Source of the DNA: Carpediemonas membranifera
Lineage: Eukaryota; Fornicata
Assembly (NCBI GenBank): GCA_019828565.1
Contig: JAHDYR010000005.1
Coordinates: 372,001 to 436,000, forward strand
Direction: 5' to 3'
Length of the DNA stretch: 64,000 nt
Shown piece after piece: positions 1 through 7,647 of the stretch. Position 1 is the first letter of the stretch; each line of letters opens with the position of its first letter. The notes beneath the pieces are model-generated. The model was not told the origin of the DNA. It searched no databases and saw only the letters and a program-made list of their open reading frames with translations. A program made the position numbers and the translations under genes.

Positions 1-1
1 A

Positions 2-310
2 TATTTGAAAATTGCCGGGGTTAGTCCATCACTGCCTGGGGCTGATCTATTCTTGGCAGATTTGAGAGCCCCTTCCAGGAGAGTGTCCGTGATTTCGAGC
101 TCTATATCGGGGCGAGAGATGGATGGTTCTACTGCTCCTGCCACATATGATACTGACGCATACCACTCCTCGAAGGCCTTGGCTACTTCTTCTCGGTTGG
201 TGATCACTCTGCCTCCTACTGTGGTGGTAGCAGGAAGGCCGGGTCCTCTGAGTAAGCCTTCCAGGTCTCTGCGAAGACCAGACACTCTGGCCTGCCCCTT
301 CAAAAAGCTT
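2..310 (-). pseudogene. Start of LINE reverse transcriptase, frame-shifted from ORF2
   Basis: In the minus-strand frame next to ORF2, conserved LINE sequence continues to the window edge: a linker reading GRVITNREEVAKAFEEWY, then KNRSAPGSDGLTPAIFKY, the classic block just before the RT palm. The switch from the ORF2 frame falls at about nt 300-340, next to short T and G/C runs. It is either an inactivating indel or a sequencing error. RT motifs further along are beyond position 1. Confidence 0.75.
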
Positions 311-3136
311 CCAATGGACGTATCTAAAGAATTCAGGGGACATGACATCCATGCTCTCAGAGACTCGCTTGGCTCGGGCATGGTAGGCTTTGAGTGTTGA
401 GTGGGCGTGGCTCTCCGAGGATGCTAACGCTACTGATAGCATTGCTGATGATAGCTCAGAGCACACGAGAGCTTTGGGGCCTCTGCTCGTCCTCTCCTTG
501 AGCTGATGTTGGTGGCGATGATCCTCAATGATGAGCTCATAGAGCCGTTCAGGGGAAATACCGATCTGCTCTCCGGCGACAAACCAGTGGTCGTAGTCTT
601 CTGCTCTCTCGACTTCTCTCACTTCATGTGAGGCCGCAGTGTCCACCAACGCCCATCGGTTGATAGTCGACGTCAGGCTTTGAAAGGCTTGGTCGACATC
701 AAGGTGGCTGATGTTCCTCAGGAGAGTCCTCGCCTTTCGATGATCCTTGCTGCATTCAAGTACGTTAGCCACATGTCTTTCGTTGAGGACTGCTGTTGCC
801 TTGCTCCTCGTGCGAAAGTAACCCGTTATGCCTGATCTTGCTACAACCGCTCTGTGTCCTTTGGGTTCAAGGGATACTGTGAGCGGCTTCTTGATGAGAT
901 CAGCCAGCTTAGGTGTTGCTGCGATGCCATCAATTACTCTGTCCATGAAGGTCGGGCCGTCGGGCACTACCAGTCTCAAGCCACACTCCTTTAGGGTGGT
1001 AGCCCACAGCGTCGATGGATCTAGTAGGTTCGTGTTGAAGTCTCCCATGACAAGAACTTGGAGCCCTTGCTCAATAGCTTTCTTCACCTCGGAGGACAGT
1101 AGAGTGTGGAACTCTTTCTTGGCTTGTGCTCCCGTGCATGGACTATAGATGGACATGACACGGACCTTCAGTTTGCCAGCTGTTACAAACACGCAGCCTA
1201 GGTCAGCTTGAATCAACCTTGGAGAGTGGGGTTGGTTCTCGACGTATGTGCAGAGCTCAGCTAATTCCTTCCTCAGCATGATGCCTACGCCTAGATGCTT
1301 TGTCTCGGACTCTGACTTGATCACTCCGTGGTATAGCAGGACCTTGTCATTCGTTGTGGGCAGCTCCGGGGACTGGGCCCACCACCATAGCTCCTGAATG
1401 GCCATGATGTCCACGTCTTGTACTAGAGCAAGAGTCATCTTGGTGATGTTGAGTGATGTGCAATTCCACGAGTAGAGGTGACCATTTACTGGTCGTCTAC
1501 CTGCTTGACTTCGCCCTCTCTGATTCCTGAAGGTCGCAGGCGAGACTCGCGTGGCTAAGCTTGGAGCTGGCGTGGAAGAAGCCGGTGGCTCAACCTTACT
1601 CCAGTTACCGTCGTGAGCTCGGGCACTCTGGAGAGCTTTGAACACCGGAGAAAGGTCCCACGCTTCGCTGACCCATGCTGTTTCTGCCTTCTGTATGAGG
1701 GCATCCATGTCTCCTCGAGTCATGGGCCCTCTCAGTCTGACTTTGCGGAGCCCTCGCACTGGCTTGTTGGGGATTCTCGGGACTAGAAACCAATGATCCG
1801 GCGCTCTGTAGGACCTCTTGACTACTCCTTTGGAGTTGTCTGCCGAGGGAGGAACGTTGAGAGCCAGAAGCTCTGCAGCAGATTGCGGTAGGTCTCGGTG
1901 AGGAGGGCACTCCCAGTAAACTTGCTGAGCCGTCAACTGATTGCTGAAGGAGCTGTCGTTATTCACCGTCGCTATCCTGATGAATGGCTGTTCTAGGCTG
2001 TTTGGAGGGACTATGCCTGCCGCATCCGCCACCGCTATCATCTTGGCAAGAGGATCAAACCATTCCCACCCTCGCCGAGCTGGGCTCCGCACTGCAATAA
2101 ATTGACGGCACGTCATAGCCTGTCTGGCCCTATCACCTGTGGGGAAGGAGCAGCCACCCTTAGGTGCTATTACGTACTCCTTGAGGATGTGGTGCAGCTC
2201 CTCAAGCGTTGGCAGGTGGAGGTCTTGGAGTAGTAGCACGGCCAGGTCGGGCAGGAGAGAGGACCAGTTGCCGATGAGGACATCCAAGTCTTTCCTCCAT
2301 GCATCAGTGATTTCAGAGTACGTGGATGTGATAGCTCCCCTAGATGTTCGGTCGAGACATGAGACTGTGTGCAGTACCGCCGCGAAAGCTACAGTGTCAC
2401 TGAGAGCACAATGGTAGCCTGGATCTGTTCCAATGTGGTACGGGCAGGGGCACTTCACCATTGTGAGACATTGGGCTATCGACATCGCCTCAGAGAACTC
2501 GGGTGAACGGCAGTAGTCATGGATATGCCCAAAGGATCTTTTGTCTATGGACTCTAGATCACTTATGTCATAGACCTTGTCAAGGAAGGGGGCATCGCTT
2601 TCCGAGACCCATGACTCTAGGACGGAGTTCTCAAGTCTCGGGTCTTTGGCGACCATGATGCAGTTCGGGAGGGAGCTCACTATGACCGTGAGGTGGTGAA
2701 GCCAGTCGGTCGGGCTGGGGAATGAGATCCCGGGGTGGTCGGGGTGTACTCTGAAGCTCATGGGAGGACACCCATGAACAACTGCCGCTTGGTATAAAGC
2801 TGTCTGCATTAACTGCGCTGGGATATCAACTTCTAAGCCGCCCCAGTGGACCCCTGCGACGTCCCACATCATTATCCCCGTTTCAGGATCCTTGACGCGG
2901 GCTAGGAGTGTGGCGCCGGCCTCTACGGGATATGAGACGCGACTCTGTTTGGTGGCTCTGCGGTCTACGGCAGTTCCTAGTCCTTCAAAGTCGACCACTA
3001 GGATATGAGAAACAGGACCCTCTCTCTTGCCAGACAAGCCTATGAGAGCGCCATGGACGCCATCACGGTTGTTGCGGGCCACACTAGAGGGGGGCGCTAT
3101 CGAGGCCTTCAGCGGCGATGTTGTTGCGGGCCACAC
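47..3136 (-). CDS. LINE ORF2: DnaQ-like exonuclease domain + APE-type endonuclease
   Basis: Open frame of about 1029 codons with no convincing ATG; it opens with GTG inside the repeat array, and its first residues are repeat-encoded. Residues about 44-260 look like a DEDD exonuclease: ILVVDFEG (D49, E51), a middle block ending VAKDPRLENSVLESW (D165), then GYHCALSDTVAFAAVL (H242, D247), with an extra CPCPYH just before. Residues about 550-765 are an exonuclease-endonuclease-phosphatase domain: SWNCTSLN, AIQELWWW, VMGDFNTN near 697 and a terminal GHRAVV. This nuclease would nick target DNA for target-primed reverse transcription. Near nt 300-340 the frame breaks. The long middle section (about 265-545) is unrecognised. 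Confidence 0.8.
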   Translation of the reverse strand: MWPATTSPLKASIAPPSSVARNNRDGVHGALIGLSGKREGPVSHILVVDFEGLGTAVDRRATKQSRVSYPVEAGATLLARVKDPETGIMMWDVAGVHWGGLEVDIPAQLMQTALYQAAVVHGCPPMSFRVHPDHPGISFPSPTDWLHHLTVIVSSLPNCIMVAKDPRLENSVLESWVSESDAPFLDKVYDISDLESIDKRSFGHIHDYCRSPEFSEAMSIAQCLTMVKCPCPYHIGTDPGYHCALSDTVAFAAVLHTVSCLDRTSRGAITSTYSEITDAWRKDLDVLIGNWSSLLPDLAVLLLQDLHLPTLEELHHILKEYVIAPKGGCSFPTGDRARQAMTCRQFIAVRSPARRGWEWFDPLAKMIAVADAAGIVPPNSLEQPFIRIATVNNDSSFSNQLTAQQVYWECPPHRDLPQSAAELLALNVPPSADNSKGVVKRSYRAPDHWFLVPRIPNKPVRGLRKVRLRGPMTRGDMDALIQKAETAWVSEAWDLSPVFKALQSARAHDGNWSKVEPPASSTPAPSLATRVSPATFRNQRGRSQAGRRPVNGHLYSWNCTSLNITKMTLALVQDVDIMAIQELWWWAQSPELPTTNDKVLLYHGVIKSESETKHLGVGIMLRKELAELCTYVENQPHSPRLIQADLGCVFVTAGKLKVRVMSIYSPCTGAQAKKEFHTLLSSEVKKAIEQGLQVLVMGDFNTNLLDPSTLWATTLKECGLRLVVPDGPTFMDRVIDGIAATPKLADLIKKPLTVSLEPKGHRAVVARSGITGYFRTRSKATAVLNERHVANVLECSKDHRKARTLLRNISHLDVDQAFQSLTSTINRWALVDTAASHEVREVERAEDYDHWFVAGEQIGISPERLYELIIEDHRHQHQLKERTSRGPKALVCSELSSAMLSVALASSESHAHSTLKAYHARAKRVSESMDVMSPEFFRYVHWKLFEGAGQSVWSSQRPGRLTQRTRPSCYHHSRRQSDHQPRRSSQGLRGVVCVSIICGRSSRTIHLSPRYRARNHGHSPGRGSQICQE

Positions 3137-3506
3137 TAGAGGGGGGCGCTATCGAGGCCTTCAGCGGCGATGTTGTTGCGGGCCACACTAGAGGGGGGCG
3201 CTATCGAGGCCTTCAGCGGCGATGTTGTTGCGGGCCACACTAGAGGGGGGCGCTATCGAGGCCTCCAGCGGCGATGTTGTTGCGGGCCACACTAGAGGGG
3301 GGCGCTATCGAGGCCTCCAGCGACGATGTTGTTGCGAGCCACACTAGAGGGGGCGCTATCGAGGCCTCCAGCGGCGATGTTGTTGCGGGCCACACTAGAG
3401 GGGGCGCTATCGAGGCCTTCAGCGGCGATGTTGTTGCGGGCCACACTAGAGGGGGCGCTATCGAGGCCTTCAGCGGCGATGTTGTTGCGAGCCACACTAG
3501 AGGGGG
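3066..3506 (-). repeat. Tandem array of nine 51/52-bp units between the two LINE ORFs
   Basis: Nine head-to-tail units. The five on the left (3066 to about 3300) have a run of six G on the plus strand and are 52 bp long; the four on the right have five G and are 51 bp. A 51-bp unit keeps the reading frame and encodes a 17-residue repeat beginning SSVARNNIAA and ending GLDSAP. A 52-bp unit shifts frame, and the first one met by translation ends the OTU ORF. The last partial unit at the ORF2 side is again in the SSVARNN frame, so an all-51-bp array would fuse both ORFs. Arrays near LINE 5' ends can be promoter monomers; here the array also codes. Confidence 0.9.
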
Positions 3507-5058
3507 CTCTTCTTGGACGATATTCAGCATATTGCAGGCGCCTTGCTTCTGCGCTCCTCACAGACGGAAAAAGAGGCGTGAAGTGCAGAGCACTCAGTCT
3601 AATGAGGATGTAATCGGTTTTGAGCATCGTTTTGAGCGCGTCAATATTGAGAGGAAGTGTAGAGAACTCGGATAATGCTGGGATGGTTACTGAGACTGTG
3701 TTGGCATCATATCGATGAGCAATAAGCACATTTTTTCCAAAGAGCGATGCAATATTGCGGAGGTCTGTGGTGGATAGGAAGGCACTACCAATGTCGCTAG
3801 CGGTGGTGTGTGTGGTTAAAGTGCGCACCGTGGATCTCCACGAGGAGTTAAGATCCACTGTACCATTCTGGATGGCGGAGGCAAGTTTCGACACGGCTTC
3901 TCGTCTCGTCAGGCCCGTCATACCCAGAGAGACAGCAAGTGAGTGAAGGCCACAGTTGCCGTCGGCGTGAACTGGGATGCTCATGAGAGGGCCCCAACGG
4001 GCGTTAGGCTCCTCAGCTACGATCGGGGATGATGGATAAATGCTGTTCTCTTCGCAAGACGATATTTCTTTCCGAATCTGCCGCGCAACCTCTTCCACGC
4101 TAACAGGGATCGGGCTTGCGAGCTCAACATCAGAGTTTGAACAGGAACTTATGGATATAGTAGAGTCATCGACTGGATAGGCCTTCCGGCGAATGGGAGA
4201 GATAAGGCTGTCTGATAAGGTATTCGATAAGGAAGACTGAAGGTCGGCCGCTGTGGCTCCACCCCATTCGGCATAAAGCTCAGTCATCGCATGTCCTCCC
4301 AACACGGGAGAGGCGCCATACAGTAAGTGGATTACCTCGAGGCCCATGAACGGCGTGAGGTTGAGACCATCCGGAGATACAATGGGGCCGGGCCGGCCGG
4401 AGTGAGCGATGCGGGGACCAAGAGGCTCTCTTTGACCGACTGCCTGCCATGTCAGGCTCGGAGAGTTCGGGACAGTGGATATGGTTGGAGGCCAAGGATC
4501 GTTCCGTTGGTCTAACACTGTAGGGCATCTGGCGGAGATGAAATCTGCGAACTTGCTCCAGTCCATGCTGCTAGCTGGGGGGAGTCCCGTGAACCTGCAG
4601 TGGATTAGGGCAGCCTTAAGCGTTCCAACCGTGTGGACAAGATCATAGGCAATGAGGGGAAAGAGTTTGAGGATACCTTCCCGGATGGAGAGCCCAAATG
4701 CAGCTGCAAGGTGCTCAGCATCTTGGAGTAGGTCATTACAGGCATCCTTAGCCCGCTTATAGCGGGCGTTGTCCCGTTTTAGGTTTGGGATTGCCACCGA
4801 GACGAAATTGCCCGTCGATGAGTGTGTTGCAAGCTCAGTTTTGAAGGGATGGATGATTACGGGGTCCCCAATAAAGGCAATGCCTGCTAGTAGTTGTCTT
4901 TTGAGGACAGGAGGGGCGGATGAAACATATTTGAGGTGCTTCCTCGTCAGGAAGCGTTGGTCGGCGATACTGCTTTGAGCAGCAGTGGTACTTTGTGGTT
5001 GCGGACCAGTGTCTTTCGCTAAGATTGGGCCTCTGTAGCCAGAACTACTTTTGCCCAT
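3292..5058 (-). CDS. LINE ORF1-like protein with OTU-type cysteine protease domain
   Basis: 588 codons from an ATG at 5058. Residues about 360-495 look like an OTU protease: VHADGNCGLHSLAVSLG gives the D-G-N-C catalytic block (D366, C369), and the domain ends in LIRLSALHFTPLF with a candidate catalytic histidine (H492). OTU enzymes remove ubiquitin or process polyproteins; in a retroelement the usual proposal is polyprotein cleavage or host ubiquitin counteraction. The first 350 residues are not recognised. The C-terminus is four 17-residue repeats ending at a TAG created by the first 52-bp unit. The ATG is only about 13 bp from the junction with the neighbouring element, so the true 5' end may be missing. 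Confidence 0.7.
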   Translation of the reverse strand: MGKSSSGYRGPILAKDTGPQPQSTTAAQSSIADQRFLTRKHLKYVSSAPPVLKRQLLAGIAFIGDPVIIHPFKTELATHSSTGNFVSVAIPNLKRDNARYKRAKDACNDLLQDAEHLAAAFGLSIREGILKLFPLIAYDLVHTVGTLKAALIHCRFTGLPPASSMDWSKFADFISARCPTVLDQRNDPWPPTISTVPNSPSLTWQAVGQREPLGPRIAHSGRPGPIVSPDGLNLTPFMGLEVIHLLYGASPVLGGHAMTELYAEWGGATAADLQSSLSNTLSDSLISPIRRKAYPVDDSTISISSCSNSDVELASPIPVSVEEVARQIRKEISSCEENSIYPSSPIVAEEPNARWGPLMSIPVHADGNCGLHSLAVSLGMTGLTRREAVSKLASAIQNGTVDLNSSWRSTVRTLTTHTTASDIGSAFLSTTDLRNIASLFGKNVLIAHRYDANTVSVTIPALSEFSTLPLNIDALKTMLKTDYILIRLSALHFTPLFPSVRSAEARRLQYAEYRPRRAPSSVARNNIAAEGLDSAPSSVARNNIAAEGLDSAPSSVARNNIAAGGLDSAPSSVARNNIVAGGLDSAPL

Positions 5059-5071
5059 GGTGCGGAAAATT

Positions 5072-5420
5072 GCTTGGAGCTCGAGTAGAACACAGCCCGT
5101 CGACGGTCGACGACAGCAGGTTCATAGACATGGACTGGTCGACAGGAAGGTGGCTAGCAGTGACACCCTTCGCGCTCCTATCAGCAGTATATGCAAAGCT
5201 GTGCCACCTCCACATTGCAAGGACCACACAGCCGAGATCCCTACCAAGTGCCCTCGTCCTGCTAGTGTCCGACTGCAGATCGCCGACGGCAGTTGCGCTG
5301 AGAGAGCTGACTCCGCACCGCATGTTCTTCAGAGTCAAAGCGGAGGACGCGGACCTATCAGCGATCACCCCCTGCAGGCGGACGGCACATACCGATTGGC
5401 GGCCCTGTTTGTGGGAGTGA
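5072..5420 (+). pseudogene. C-terminal fragment of YR-retrotransposon RT-RNase H (A')
   Basis: Reads LGARVEHSPSTVDDSRF onward to a TGA at 5420 and is identical in frame to the last 115 residues of the full RT-RH at 59866. It is the region after the RNase H domain, ending ITPCRRTAHTDWRPCLWE. The upstream RT and RNase H are absent. Sequence 5' of 5072 belongs to the LINE, so the apparent ORF crossing the junction is accidental. Confidence 0.85.
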
Positions 5421-5448
5421 CATCTTCACCATCTCCCTCGAGGGTGAC

Positions 5449-6315
5449 ATGTTAAGTGGATTCGTAGACAAGCGCCACGTTGCGGGTGTGCTCCAACAGT
5501 TCTCGGGTTTCTGGGGTGCCCTTCCACCTGACACTAGCAGCATCGAAGTCATAAGAGCATGGGCCAAGGACCAAGCCTCGAGGGTCACCAAGGATACAAT
5601 CACCTCGAAGTGGAGCCTAATCCGTCGCTTCTTCGGCCGGGTGTCATCATGGGAACCACCGCTGGACGCCGACGCAGTCATCAAAGAGCAGGCAAGGAAC
5701 GCTCTTGGGAAGCTTAGAGGGCCTGCTCTCCCGATTCGCGCGCACACTCTGGTTGACAGGCTTCGGGCTGCCCACCCTCAGTCTCGAGACGACGACCTTT
5801 GGAAGGAGGCTTTCGCCTTTGCACTGACCACCTACGCCACGACCTCCAGGCCAGGAGAGATCTATGCCCTGCATGTTGGTGACGTTAGAGCGGAGAGCGC
5901 GCGCCGAGGGCTACGAATCTCCATCCACGGCACTAAGACCCGGCGAGTGGTCGTTGAGAAGCTCGTCCCGAGAGTCGACGGGGAGCTAGACCCGGCTCAC
6001 TGGCTATCTGAGGTCCTAGTCAATAGGATAGATGCAGGCGCGGTGGCCGAAGACCCTCTCTGGTCGCACCCCTACTCAGTCATTGAGGACCAGGTGAAGG
6101 GCATCATCTCCACGCAGGCTCGGCTGCACGGTCTGCGCCGCGGGAGCGCGGCTGACCTGGTTCTGATGGGTATCCCTATCCCGGTTGTTGCGGCGAAGGG
6201 CACATGGGCTGACCAGAACTCATTGATCCGTTATGTGGAAGACGTGCTTCGCCTGGACTACAGCACGTCCGTAGCCCCGTTCAGAGCCTTATTAGAGAAG
6301 GATAAGAAGAGATAA
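5449..6315 (+). CDS. Tyrosine recombinase of element A'
   Basis: 288 codons starting at ATG 5449, 28 nt after the RT-RH stop. It carries the tyrosine recombinase signature: TTSRPGEIYAL with the first catalytic Arg, HGLRRGSAADL with His and second Arg, AAKGTWAD with the Trp that often replaces the last His, and LIRYVED with the nucleophilic Tyr. In DIRS/Ngaro-type retrotransposons this enzyme integrates circular cDNA without target duplications. The protein appears identical to the copy at 58971-59837, so the two are recent relatives. Being intact, it could act in trans. Confidence 0.92.
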   Translation: MLSGFVDKRHVAGVLQQFSGFWGALPPDTSSIEVIRAWAKDQASRVTKDTITSKWSLIRRFFGRVSSWEPPLDADAVIKEQARNALGKLRGPALPIRAHTLVDRLRAAHPQSRDDDLWKEAFAFALTTYATTSRPGEIYALHVGDVRAESARRGLRISIHGTKTRRVVVEKLVPRVDGELDPAHWLSEVLVNRIDAGAVAEDPLWSHPYSVIEDQVKGIISTQARLHGLRRGSAADLVLMGIPIPVVAAKGTWADQNSLIRYVEDVLRLDYSTSVAPFRALLEKDKKR

Positions 6316-6671
6316 GCCCCTCAAAGCCATTGAGGAGTGGCTGCGAGGGGTATGATTGTGGGCCTTAGTGAGGCTAATCATAAACCTTGATGGACAAGGT
6401 GATATTGGCTATTTGGAAGCCGTTAAGGCTTTAGAGTCTCTTTTAGGCTCGATGGTTCAATAATTGCGCATCAGATGAAGAAATTGCGCAACAAAAGTGA
6501 AAAATCGCTAGAACTCCTCAACGAAGCGCCGTTGAGGGCTATAGACCTCGTTTTGAGCTCTTTGTGTTGGCATATGCAATGAATTGCAGCCGGGGCACAG
6601 CTTGCATGAAAGACATCGAGAGTGTCTTAAAGTGCACCGATCGGCTGCAATCGCTTGGGCGGCGACTGGTT
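6316..6671 (+). other. Non-coding 3' tail of element A'
   Basis: No convincing coding sequence. It matches the sequence downstream of the recombinase in the right-hand copy (58584-58970, minus strand) with only a few base differences. It contains several short palindromes just after the stop, for example CTCAAAGCCATTGAG. Confidence 0.7.
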
Positions 6672-7030
6672 CCCTGTGGGAATGGACGGAGTCTACCGGA
6701 TCGTCAGCCTGTCTGACTGGCAAGGCCAGCGGAGCCAAAACTTCGGCGCGAGAGGTCGAGGATGATTCGATACGATCTCAAAGACGGGATCGTGCGTCTC
6801 ATAAGGGCGGTTCAGTTGTTCAAGAGCGAACTGAAACCGCGGGGCAGCCTTGCTCCCGATCCCCTCCTTCGGAGGGTGACGCTCGGCATTACGTAAGGTC
6901 GAGCGAGGTAATTTACTCCGGCTTACACAGAGATAGACCCGGGACGATGCGAGAACGCGACACAATAAATTACCTACCCCCCCCTGTGGGAATGGACGGA
7001 GTCTACCGGATCGTCAGCCTGTCTGACTGG
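6672..7030 (+). repeat. Terminal-repeat zone: 49-bp motif, 119-bp leader copy, 49-bp motif
   Basis: The same 49 bp occurs at 6672-6720 and 6982-7030 and contains a perfect inverted repeat GTCAG-CCTGT-CTGAC (6703-6717 and 7013-7027). Between them, 6719-6837 repeat the 5' leader of element A, followed by about 145 bp of unassigned sequence. The order motif, leader copy, motif resembles the B1-A2-B2 ends of split-direct-repeat YR elements. Alternatively the middle part is the stub of a second tandem copy. Confidence 0.65.
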
Positions 7031-7134
7031 TAGGTGAGCGGAGCGCCACGCCCACGCTTCGGCTGAGCGGTCGAGGTTAATCTGATCGAATTGATTCCGA
7101 TCAAATCGTCGCAGTTCAGGAAAGAGAGCAAAGA

Positions 7135-7647
7135 ATGGCAAGCATGAACGCCAATGAGCAAGAAGAGCTAACGCAAGCGACGGCCAAGATCGCAGAACTC
7201 TCCGGAGCTTTGGACAAGCTAAAGGAGCAGCTCGATGACAAGACCGAAGAGAGGAAGCTCAAAACCACCGTGGCTCAGCTTCAGGAGGAGGCAAATCTTT
7301 CCTGGAAACGCCCTGCTTCCCAGTCAATGAAGGAGGAAGCTGAGTTCCTCGAAGACCTCTATCGAGGCTTCAAGTTCGGACGCCTGAACGGCTATGGATT
7401 GCTCTCGCGCCTGTACCTCCGCCACCGTGTTCTGTGGTGTAAGGACCGGTATGGTTACCTCGTTGGTCTCTCGGTCGCCACTGCCGGCTCGGCGGCCCTC
7501 GCAGAGAAACCCGACATGGGCCCTGAGAAGATTGACAGCGAGGTTGTGTTTAAGACTCTGGCGAAGAACCCGCACCTCAAGGAGCGAACGAGACAGGACG
7601 AGGATTTTCGGAAGCCGAGGAAACCCAAGAGGGCAAACAATCGGTAA
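7135..7647 (+). CDS. Gag-like coiled-coil protein of element B
   Basis: 170 residues from ATG 7135. The first 60 residues are a heptad-rich coiled coil (TAKIAELSGALDKLKEQL). The middle resembles the Gag-like ORF of element A (WKRPAS, EEAEFLE, YRGFKFGRLNGYGLLSRL, LRHRVLW, KDRYGYL), and the C-terminus is basic (KPRKPKRANNR). In YR retrotransposons this protein presumably packages RNA. It lacks a zinc knuckle. Its 3' end overlaps the RT frame at GGATTTTCGG (7602-7611). Confidence 0.8.
   Translation: MASMNANEQEELTQATAKIAELSGALDKLKEQLDDKTEERKLKTTVAQLQEEANLSWKRPASQSMKEEAEFLEDLYRGFKFGRLNGYGLLSRLYLRHRVLWCKDRYGYLVGLSVATAGSAALAEKPDMGPEKIDSEVVFKTLAKNPHLKERTRQDEDFRKPRKPKRANNR

Larger units (their letters stand above)
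1..5070 (-). mobile_element. Non-LTR (LINE) retrotransposon, 5' part, running off the left edge
   Basis: Read on the minus strand, this is an OTU-like ORF (5058-3292), a 51/52-bp repeat array (about 3506-3066), an exonuclease plus APE endonuclease ORF (3136-47) and the beginning of a reverse transcriptase in a shifted frame. The element's 5' end abuts a DIRS-type fragment whose homology to its right-hand relative starts at 5072, so the LINE probably inserted into, or was joined to, that element. The 3' half (RT core, tail, target duplication) lies outside the window. The order protease, APE endonuclease, RT resembles Dualen/RandI elements of green algae, which are known to carry a cysteine protease; this is a resemblance, not an assignment. 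Confidence 0.8.
5072..6837 (+). mobile_element. YR retrotransposon A', 5'-truncated copy
   Basis: From 5072 this matches, almost base for base and in opposite orientation, the element at 58569-62486. It holds the end of RT-RNase H, an intact tyrosine recombinase and the 3' tail. The tail ends with a 49-bp motif (6672-6720) followed by 119 bp (6719-6837) that repeat the 5' leader of the full element (62484-62366, minus strand). Such a tail, carrying a copy of the element's own start, is what split-direct-repeat YR retrotransposons have. The 5' part is missing where the LINE begins. Confidence 0.85.

Noticed and set aside
3066-3506. CRISPR array
   Set aside because: Units follow each other without spacers and belong to a eukaryotic LINE. 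The 237-bp array at 62595 has no spacers either.
4995-5420. An open frame crossing the LINE/DIRS junction
   Set aside because: The part before 5072 is antisense LINE sequence; only the part after it matches RT-RH. The frame is an accident of the join.
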